A stretch of DNA of 6,699 nucleotides from an uncultured Holophagaceae bacterium (GTDB lineage Bacteria > Acidobacteriota > Holophagae > Holophagales > Holophagaceae): the NCBI GenBank assembly GCA_903890595.1, contig CAITBU010000192.1:1-6699 (forward strand), given 5' to 3'. The translations under genes were made by a program, and so were the position numbers. The notes under the pieces are model-generated. The model saw nothing but the letters and a program-made list of their open reading frames with translations. It ran no database searches and was not told where the DNA came from. Of the stretch, positions 1 to 4,815 are shown piece after piece; position 1 is the stretch's first letter; each line of letters opens with the position of its first letter.

Positions 1-542
1 GCCAGGTCCCGGGTCAGCTCCCGGTCCCAGGTCATGAGATCAGCGTAGGCCGTGGCGCCCCGGAAAGGCCCCTGGGCGGCCCGGGGATCGGCCTGGAACA
101 CGTCGGACGGGACGTAACCCAGGACGAGGTCTGCGGGCCACCCCGGGCGCTCCGAGCCCCAGTGGTCGTAGAGGCCGATGCCGAAGCGGTGGGCCAGGCC
201 CTCGGGCCAGGACCGGTGGGGCATCCAGAAGGCCTCCCAGCGGCAGCGCTCCGGAGCGATGCGGGCCCAGGTGGCACGCTCGGCCAGGCCCTCCCGCATC
301 TGCCGGAAGTCCCCCGTGAGCAGGTACCGGATGCCGCCGTGGAGCAGCTGACTGGACCACTGGCTGGTGCCACCCCCCACCTCGCCCCGGTCCACCAGGG
401 CGCAGCTAACGCCCCGCAGACCCAGCTCCCGCGCCAAGGCCGCCCCATGGATCCCCGCCCCCAGGATGCCCACCTCCACCTCGAGCGAAGCCGGCAGCGA
501 GCAGGTCCCTTGCGGCAGTGTCGGCCAGGCAGCATCAGGCAC
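1..542 (-). CDS. FAD-dependent glycerol-3-phosphate dehydrogenase-like protein (GlpD/GlpA family), N-terminal part, cut by left edge
   Basis: Members of this family oxidise sn-glycerol-3-phosphate to dihydroxyacetone phosphate with FAD and pass electrons to the respiratory chain at the membrane. Only the first 180 codons are present. Residues 25-33 read GILGAGIHG, the FAD-binding GxGxxG of a Rossmann fold, followed by the strand ending LVDRG (49-53). GGGTSQWSSQLLHGGIRYL (56-74) matches the family's characteristic GTSSRSSKLIHGGLRYL-type stretch, and RIAP (94-97) and the GLYDHWG segment further on fit the same alignment. The GTG start at 542 is chosen because AGGAGG lies four bases upstream; it gives about 21 residues before the fold. 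An internal GTG at codon 22 has no SD. The gene lies 108 bp after the SDR on the same strand. The GxGxxG is GAGIHG rather than the usual GGGINGA, so the protein is a divergent member and its substrate is inferred from family only. Another FAD oxidoreductase of the DAO superfamily is the main alternative. Confidence 0.8.
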   Translation of the reverse strand, partial: MPDAAWPTLPQGTCSLPASLEVEVGILGAGIHGAALARELGLRGVSCALVDRGEVGGGTSQWSSQLLHGGIRYLLTGDFRQMREGLAERATWARIAPERCRWEAFWMPHRSWPEGLAHRFGIGLYDHWGSERPGWPADLVLGYVPSDVFQADPRAAQGPFRGATAYADLMTWDRELTRDL

Positions 543-650
543 GGGCCCTCCTGAGTCCAGTGTGCCTGAGTGATCCCCTGGATGGCGGAACTGACGGGCT
601 ACAGTGAAAAGCTCACCGCCAGGAATCTTTATGCCTTGGCGCAGGCGAGG

Positions 651-1388
651 TCAATACACCGCGTCAGCCCCGCCGTCGATGGGGATGACGGTGCCGGTGG
701 TCCAGGCGCTTTCGTTGCTCAGCAGGTGGGCGGCGAGGGCGGCGACTTCGGCTTCCTGGCCCAGGCGTCTCAGGGGATTCACCTTGGCCAGGTTCGCCAG
801 ATCCCCCTCGGGGTCGGTGCTGGTGGCGAGGCGGGCGTCCACCATGGCCGTGTGTACGGGACCGGGGGCGATGGCGTTGCAGCGGATGCCCCGGGGCGCC
901 CACTCCAGGGCCAGCACCTTGGCCAGCATGTGGACGCCGGCCTTGGCCACGCTGTAGGCGGCACTGTCGGGGATGGCCCGCAGGGCGATGTTGGAGCCCA
1001 CCAGCACCACGCTGGCGCCCTCCCGCAGCTTCGGCCCCAGGTGGTGGGCCAGCAGCCAGGGGCCCCGCAGGTTGGCGGCAAGCATGGCGTCGAAGTCAGT
1101 CAGGGGCGTGGTCGCCACGGAGCCCGTGACCAGGGCTCCCGCCGCCAGGAACATTCCGTCCAGCGCGGGACAGTCCTGGGCGAAGGCCGCCACAGCGGCG
1201 TCATCCGCATGGTCCAGGGGCATCCAGAGGGCATCGGGGAGGGTCTCGCGCAGGGCCTCCAGATGCCGGCCCGCCAGCACCAGGTCCGCGCCCCGATCCC
1301 GGAACAGGCGAGCGGCGGCGCGGCCGATGCCGCTACCAGCACCGGTCACCAGGATGCGCCGGCCCGCCAGGCCCCCCGGCTCACTCAC
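651..1388 (-). CDS. Short-chain dehydrogenase/reductase (SDR family, classical type)
   Basis: This is a 245-residue NAD(P)-dependent oxidoreductase of the classical SDR type, a usual length for the family. The cofactor motif TGAGSGIG is at residues 15-22. The NNAG position reads FLAAGAL (80-86). The catalytic set is complete: N106, S132, Y145 and K149 in YxxxK. APGPVHTAM (174-182) and the C-terminal GTVIPIDGGAD stretch (232-242) are also typical. AGR (39-41) after the second strand, rather than an acidic residue there, hints at NADP(H) preference, but this is weak. The GTG at 1388 is chosen over upstream ATGs because it overlaps the hemerythrin stop in a GTGA arrangement, and the residues before it belong to the hemerythrin reading frame on the same strand. 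The SD is weak, so translation probably depends on coupling to the upstream gene. The substrate cannot be read from the sequence; FabG-like 3-oxoacyl-ACP reductase and sugar or alcohol dehydrogenases are all possible. Confidence 0.93.
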   Translation of the reverse strand: MSEPGGLAGRRILVTGAGSGIGRAAARLFRDRGADLVLAGRHLEALRETLPDALWMPLDHADDAAVAAFAQDCPALDGMFLAAGALVTGSVATTPLTDFDAMLAANLRGPWLLAHHLGPKLREGASVVLVGSNIALRAIPDSAAYSVAKAGVHMLAKVLALEWAPRGIRCNAIAPGPVHTAMVDARLATSTDPEGDLANLAKVNPLRRLGQEAEVAALAAHLLSNESAWTTGTVIPIDGGADAVY

Positions 1389-1810
1389 GGGGTGCCCTTG
1401 GCCTGTTTCTGGGCGGCCAGCTGCAGGTGGTTGGCCAGGCGCCGGTCCTCCACATCGATGTGGTGGACCAGCCAGGCCAGCAGCCACTCCAGGACGGGCC
1501 CCATGGCCTGCAGACCCTCCAGAGCCACCCGCTCAAGCATCTGAGTCGCCTCTTCCCGCATGGCCAGGTGGAGGGCTCGGTGGGCGTCCAACAGGGAATA
1601 CCCCGCCGCCGCCATCAGGGCTTCTTCGTCCTGGAAATGTTTATCCACATAGGTCATCAGGTAGGGCAGGAAGTCCAGGGCAATGGCCTCGGGGTCCCCA
1701 CTGGGAACGGCTTCCATGAGCCGGTCCAGGCGCCGGAACAGCTCCCGGTGCTGGTCATCGATCTGGGAGTAGCCTGTCTCCCACTTGGGATTCCACACCA
1801 GCACAGCCAT
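1385..1810 (-). CDS. Bacteriohemerythrin (hemerythrin domain protein)
   Basis: This is a 141-residue single-domain hemerythrin, an oxygen-binding four-helix protein with a non-heme di-iron centre, probably cytoplasmic. All seven expected iron ligands can be placed: H21 in IDDQHREL, H58 and E62 in HFQDEE, H77 and H81 in HRALH, and H117 and D122 in HIDVED. The N-terminal VWNPKWETGYSQIDDQH block is typical of bacterial members. There is no signal peptide, membrane segment or fused signalling domain. The ATG at 1810 is chosen because AAGGA lies seven bases upstream and the hemerythrin fold starts at once; an in-frame ATG 26 codons earlier would run back into the DUF502 gene. Proposed family roles are oxygen storage, delivery to oxygen-using enzymes, and sensing. 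The stop overlaps the start of the SDR (GTGA), so the two are probably made together, although a shared function is only inference. Confidence 0.95.
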   Translation of the reverse strand: MAVLVWNPKWETGYSQIDDQHRELFRRLDRLMEAVPSGDPEAIALDFLPYLMTYVDKHFQDEEALMAAAGYSLLDAHRALHLAMREEATQMLERVALEGLQAMGPVLEWLLAWLVHHIDVEDRRLANHLQLAAQKQAKGTP

Positions 1811-1827
1811 GAGTCGTTCCTTGGTTG

Positions 1828-1841
1828 CCGGGCGTTCCCGG
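1828..1841 (-). other. Small GC-rich hairpin between the DUF502 and hemerythrin genes
   Basis: In the minus-strand transcript CCGGG-AACG-CCCGG forms a 5-bp stem with a 4-base loop. It sits between the TAA of the DUF502 gene (1850-1848) and the hemerythrin SD (1822-1818). No T-run follows, so it is not a Rho-independent terminator. It could affect mRNA stability or access to the SD, or be chance in GC-rich DNA. Confidence 0.3.
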
Positions 1842-1847
1842 GAGGGG

Positions 1848-2462
1848 TTAGGGCCGGCGAATCGGGGTGGGTACGACGACGCCACCACTCACGGCCCAGG
1901 TGAGGGCCTGGTCGGCACTCAGGTTCATGGGGCGCACCTTGGTGGCGTCCATCATGACCACGTAGCCAGAGGTGGGGTTGGGGGCGGTGGGCACATAGAC
2001 GGCCACCATGCTGTGGGCATCCGCATGGGCCCAGGAGCAGTCGCGGCTGGCGACGAAGCCCAGGGTGAAGGCGCCGGGGTGCGGCCACTCCACCATGACC
2101 ACCTCGCTGAAGCTGCCCCCCTGGCCGGACTGGATGGCGCCCATGAGCTGCCGGGTGGCGCCGTAGATGGTCTTCACCACGGGGATGTGGAGCATGACCT
2201 CGTCCAGCCACTTGAGCAGGCGCCGCCCCAGGAAGTTGCTCACCAGGGCGCCGGCAGCCACCAACAGCAGCAGCGTAGCCAGGGCCGACAGGATGGTCAG
2301 GGCCCAGGTGGGCGGCGCCCCCAGGTGAAACTGGTGCGACAGCCAGGTGAGCGGCACCTGGAAGATCCCCACCATGGCGTTGAAGATGCCCACGAGGATC
2401 CAGAGCGTCACCACCATCGGGAGGAGGGTAAACAAGCCGGCGACCAGATGCTTGCGGATCAT
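1848..2462 (-). CDS. DUF502 family integral membrane protein
   Basis: This is a 204-residue protein of the DUF502 family, whose function is unknown; family members are about this long. Two membrane segments are visible, at about residues 7-34 and 53-78. Then come charged residues RRLLKWLDE (80-88) and the family's most conserved stretch, HIPVVKTIYGATRQL (92-106). The C-terminal part (about 110-204) is soluble, rich in beta-forming residues, and includes FTLGFVAS and VYVPTAPNPTSGYVVM, both typical of the family. The ATG at 2462 overlaps the pgsA stop as ATGA and has GAGGA just upstream inside the end of pgsA, so translation is likely coupled. Being next to a phospholipid synthase is compatible with a role in the cell envelope, but this is inference. 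Confidence 0.9.
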   Translation of the reverse strand: MIRKHLVAGLFTLLPMVVTLWILVGIFNAMVGIFQVPLTWLSHQFHLGAPPTWALTILSALATLLLLVAAGALVSNFLGRRLLKWLDEVMLHIPVVKTIYGATRQLMGAIQSGQGGSFSEVVMVEWPHPGAFTLGFVASRDCSWAHADAHSMVAVYVPTAPNPTSGYVVMMDATKVRPMNLSADQALTWAVSGGVVVPTPIRRP

Positions 2463-3106
2463 TCGGAGTCCTCAGGATGAGTCAGGCGACCATTCTCCGC
2501 CATGATGCGCGGACCCACCACCTTCCAAAACCCGTGGAAGTAGGAAACGGCACTCCAGATGGCCAGGATCACGGCGCCCCAGAGCAGGAGCACGCCCATG
2601 CCCCAGAAGAAGGTGTAGGGCCGATTGAGCTGGATGAAGAACTGGAAGATCTCCTTGCCGGTCCACATGAAGAGCCAGTAGTCCAGCCGGGGACCCAGGA
2701 TGAGGCAGGAGATGGCGGCCACCTGGAAGCCCATCTTCCACTTGCCGATGGTGCCGGCAGGAATGGTGAGGCCCTCCTCGCTGGCGATGCCCCGCAGGCC
2801 CGTGATGGCGAACTCCCGGGCCAGGATGATGAAGGTCATCCAGGCCGGAGCCAGGTTCAGCTCCACCAGGGAGATCAGCGCCCCAGCCACCAGCAGCTTG
2901 TCCGCCAGGGGATCCAGCAGCTTGCCGAGGGTCGTCACCTGCTTCCAGCGCCGGGCTAAATAGCCATCCAGCCAATCGGTGATGGAGGCGACCCAGAACA
3001 CCACCACCCCAATCACTTCGTGGTTGGTCACCTTGGTCATCAGGACGACGACCAGCACCGGCACCATGAGGATGCGGATGACAGAGAGGAGGTTAGGCAG
3101 GTTCAT
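2459..3106 (-). CDS. pgsA: CDP-diacylglycerol--glycerol-3-phosphate 3-phosphatidyltransferase (phosphatidylglycerophosphate synthase)
   Basis: PgsA transfers the phosphatidyl group from CDP-diacylglycerol to sn-glycerol-3-phosphate, giving phosphatidylglycerophosphate and CMP. This is the committed step to phosphatidylglycerol and cardiolipin, at the inner membrane. The N-terminal MNLPNLLSVIRI is typical of PgsA. The CDP-alcohol phosphotransferase motif is complete: D44, D47, G48, A51, R52, G61, D65 and D69. AREFAITGLRGIASEEG later on is characteristic of PgsA rather than of PssA. Several hydrophobic helices follow. The 215 residues slightly exceed the usual 180-200; the extra length is in an aromatic segment around GKEIFQFFIQLNRPYTFFWG and a polar C-terminal tail. 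No strong SD is visible before the ATG at 3106. The gene begins 24 bp after the YedF-like stop, and its TGA overlaps the DUF502 start. A phosphatidylserine or other CDP-alcohol transferase is less likely. Confidence 0.94.
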   Translation of the reverse strand: MNLPNLLSVIRILMVPVLVVVLMTKVTNHEVIGVVVFWVASITDWLDGYLARRWKQVTTLGKLLDPLADKLLVAGALISLVELNLAPAWMTFIILAREFAITGLRGIASEEGLTIPAGTIGKWKMGFQVAAISCLILGPRLDYWLFMWTGKEIFQFFIQLNRPYTFFWGMGVLLLWGAVILAIWSAVSYFHGFWKVVGPRIMAENGRLTHPEDSE

Positions 3107-3130
3107 GTGCGGCAGGGATCCCCATCCAGC

Positions 3131-3721
3131 CTACAGCAGGGTCAGCCCTCCGCGGGCGAGCAGCCTCTGCCATTCTTCGTCGGGCACGGCGTCGAACCCG
3201 CCCTGTCCCTGCCCCAGGTGGGTCAGGCTGGCAGCGGAAGCCCGCACCGGGATCCCGCGGGCCTGAAGGTCGTTCAGGACCGCCACCGCCCCCGGATCCT
3301 CCAGCAGCTCCACGGCCTGGTGGGCCAGACAGAGCCAGGGTGTGCCTGGTTCCAGGTGGGCCAGGGTCTCCAGCAGCAGGCGGCGGCCCAGGGCCCGGTC
3401 CCCGGGGGCGAAGGCGCTGCGGAGCAGCAGCACCGGCCGGAGGGCGGGGCTCGGCGGGGGCGGAGTCGTGGCCGGAGCCACGGCCAGGAGGGGCACCGGG
3501 GGCTCGGTGGCCGCCACGGCCAGCACCCAGAGGGTCCCCTGGCGCAGCTGGCGGACGCTGCGGCCCTGCTTTTCCAGGAAGCTGGTCACGTTCACCCGCA
3601 GGAGTTCGTCCTCTCCCTGGACCCGCAGGGGGTCGCCCGGGTGCTCGGCCAGGAGGGACCGCAGCTCGAGAAGGGCCTGGAAGACCGTGACGTCGAGGAG
3701 TTCGAGGGTAAGAATGTCCAT
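3131..3721 (-). CDS. YedF-like protein: TusA-like domain plus DsrE-like domain, conserved cysteines absent
   Basis: A 196-residue protein with two parts. Residues 4-69 resemble TusA/SirA: a D10 strand, then a helix, HPGDPLRV (27-34) and VTSFLEKQG (45-53). A proline-rich linker (about 72-96, including PPPPSP) leads to residues 97-196, which resemble a DsrE-like domain and the C-terminal half of YedF: VLLLRSAFAPGDRALGRRLL (97-116), then AVELLEDPGAVAVLNDLQARGI (136-157) and the ASAASLTHLG block (161-170). YedF-type proteins are linked to selenium or sulfur handling. Here the TusA CPxP region has no cysteine and the usual CGTC-like spot reads ASAAS; the only cysteine is C131, at another place. 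Persulfide chemistry is therefore doubtful. The ATG at 3721 has GAAGG ten bases upstream; an in-frame ATG 17 codons earlier would extend into queG with low-complexity residues. It leads the run ending in pgsA. The domain assignment is from motif resemblance only. Confidence 0.68.
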   Translation of the reverse strand: MDILTLELLDVTVFQALLELRSLLAEHPGDPLRVQGEDELLRVNVTSFLEKQGRSVRQLRQGTLWVLAVAATEPPVPLLAVAPATTPPPPSPALRPVLLLRSAFAPGDRALGRRLLLETLAHLEPGTPWLCLAHQAVELLEDPGAVAVLNDLQARGIPVRASAASLTHLGQGQGGFDAVPDEEWQRLLARGGLTLL

Positions 3722-3722
3722 G

Positions 3723-3727
3723 GGAGG
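3723..3727 (+). promoter_or_regulatory. Ribosome binding site that supports the GTG start of queG
   Basis: GGAGG within GGGAGGTGG lies 10 bases before the GTG at 3738. If the ATG at 3714 or 3720 were used instead, this run would be coding and give a Gly-Gly-Gly stretch at the N-terminus, which looks like a translated SD. A second, weaker GAGG stands before the ATG at 3714, so the start is not fully settled. Confidence 0.5.
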
Positions 3728-3737
3728 TGGCCTTCGC

Positions 3738-4682
3738 GTGCCAGTTGAACACCTGGATCCCTTGGCTTTCAAGGGCTGGCTTCGCAGCGAGGCCCAGGCC
3801 GAGGGCTTTGTCCAGGTTGGCTTCGCCCCCTGCGCCCCTTTCAGCGACGAGAGCGAACGCCTGACGGCCTGGTTCCAGGAAGGCCGGGGCGCCCTCCTGC
3901 CCTACCTGGACCCGGCCATCCTGGCGGACCCCCGGGCCGTTTTCCCCGAGGCCGTCACGGCCCTGGTGGGCTTCTTCCCCTACGCCCGGCCCGAGGCTGT
4001 GCCGGGGGCGGCCCCCGGCAGCCTGAAGCTGAGCCGCTACCTCTGGGGGCCGGACTATCACATGCTCCTCAAGCCCCGCCTGGCCCGGGTGCTGGCGGCG
4101 GCCCAGGCCCGCTGGCCGGGGCTGGAGGGGCGGGTCTGCGTGGACACGGCCCCCCTCCTGGAGCGGCAGCTGGCCGTCCGGGCTGGCCTGGGCTGGCAGG
4201 GCAAGCACACCCTCCTCATCGCCGGGAAGGACGGCTCCTGGGGCTTCCTGGGGGTCCTCCTGCTGTCTGTGGCCCTGCCCCCGGACCCGCCCTCCCCCGC
4301 CGAGCACTGCGGCACCTGCACCGCCTGCCTGGAGGCCTGCCCCACCCAGGCCCTGACCCCCTTTCTCCTGGACCCAGCCCGCTGTCTGACCACCTACACC
4401 ATCGAGACCGAGGCCGAGCCTCCGCCAGCGGTGGTGGCCGGCCTGGCGACGAGCCAGTGGGCCGCCGGCTGCGACCTCTGCCAGGAGGTCTGCCCCTGGA
4501 ACCGGGCCCCCCTCTGGGGCGACCCGGCCCTCTGGGGGGGGCCGAGCCCGCTCCACACCCGGCCCGGCCTGGAGCTGCGCCTAGGAGCTGCCCAGTGGCG
4601 GAAGTTCACCCGGCGGACGGCCCTCCGGCGGGTCAGGGATCGGCATTGGCGCATGACCTTGGCCCGAATCCTGGGATCATGA
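3738..4682 (+). CDS. queG: Epoxyqueuosine reductase QueG
   Basis: QueG catalyses the last step of queuosine synthesis, reducing epoxyqueuosine to queuosine at the wobble base of tRNAs with GUN anticodons, using cobalamin and two [4Fe-4S] clusters in the cytoplasm. From the GTG the protein has 314 residues. VDTAPLLER (135-143) is the family motif with the conserved Asp at 136, followed by GLGWQGKHTLLI. Eight cluster-type cysteines are present: C191, C194, C197 and C201 (CGTCTACLEACP), C216 in ARCLTTYTIE, and C245, C248 and C252 (CDLCQEVCPWN). The ending FTRRTALRRVRDRHWRMTLARILG is the usual QueG C-terminus. There is no HEAT-repeat tail, so this is the short form. The GTG at 3738 is preferred because of GGAGG upstream and an N-terminus about as long as that of E. 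coli QueG; ATG 3714 (322 residues) or ATG 3720 (320) are alternatives. It is divergent from the YedF-like gene. Confidence 0.95.
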   Translation: MPVEHLDPLAFKGWLRSEAQAEGFVQVGFAPCAPFSDESERLTAWFQEGRGALLPYLDPAILADPRAVFPEAVTALVGFFPYARPEAVPGAAPGSLKLSRYLWGPDYHMLLKPRLARVLAAAQARWPGLEGRVCVDTAPLLERQLAVRAGLGWQGKHTLLIAGKDGSWGFLGVLLLSVALPPDPPSPAEHCGTCTACLEACPTQALTPFLLDPARCLTTYTIETEAEPPPAVVAGLATSQWAAGCDLCQEVCPWNRAPLWGDPALWGGPSPLHTRPGLELRLGAAQWRKFTRRTALRRVRDRHWRMTLARILGS

Positions 4683-4690
4683 CCTCTGGC

Positions 4691-4735
4691 GGACCCGGCC
4701 AAATTTCTTACCCGAAGGGTCCCTTTTTGATTTTT
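4691..4735 (+). terminator. Possible Rho-independent terminator after queG
   Basis: Nine bases after the queG stop, GGACCC (4691-4696) can pair with GGGTCC (4717-4722), with a 20-base loop; inside it ACCC-GAA-GGGT (4710-4720) can form a smaller competing hairpin. Runs of five T at 4724-4728 and 4731-4735 follow. The position and T-runs are right, but the long loop makes the stem only moderate. Confidence 0.45.
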
Positions 4736-4737
4736 CA

Positions 4738-4767
4738 TTGGCACTCAAGGTCTTTTTTTCCTATAAA
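4738..4767 (+). promoter_or_regulatory. Candidate sigma-70-type promoter of speA
   Basis: TTGGCA (4738-4743) and TATAAA (4762-4767) each differ from the consensus -35 and -10 boxes at one base and are 18 bp apart, with a seven-T run in the spacer (4753-4759). Transcription would start near 4774, giving a leader of about 40 bases before the speA start. The AT-rich patch stands out in this GC-rich DNA. A short CGGCC-GAGGTT-GGCCG inverted repeat (4776-4791) lies at the start of the leader. Confidence 0.6.
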
Positions 4768-4800
4768 CAAGTTTCCGGCCGAGGTTGGCCGCCCCGATTC

Positions 4801-4807
4801 GAGGAGG
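4801..4807 (+). promoter_or_regulatory. Strong ribosome binding site of speA
   Basis: GAGGAGG lies eight bases before the ATG at 4816 and 14 before the in-frame ATG at 4822, which decides for the first. Confidence 0.75.
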
Positions 4808-4815
4808 CCCCTGGA

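Noticed and set aside
32..535. Open frame of 167 codons on the minus strand with an ATG start
   Set aside because: It is out of frame with the GlpD-like gene, which has the FAD motif and a better SD with a GTG start; the product is Arg/Ser/Pro/Trp-rich with no motif.
570..1544. Open frame of 324 codons on the plus strand opposite the SDR gene
   Set aside because: The SDR on the minus strand has all cofactor and catalytic residues; the plus frame is Gly/Gln/His-rich low-complexity sequence.
3342..3737. Upstream extension of the queG frame to an ATG at 3342
   Set aside because: It would lie across most of the YedF-like gene, is Arg/Ser-rich, and is not part of any known QueG; starts at 3738, or at 3714/3720, fit the family length.
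3093..4556. Open frame of 487 codons on the minus strand across the YedF-like and queG genes
   Set aside because: It crosses two well-supported genes and is dominated by Gly, Pro, Arg and Ala with no motif; it is a product of base composition.
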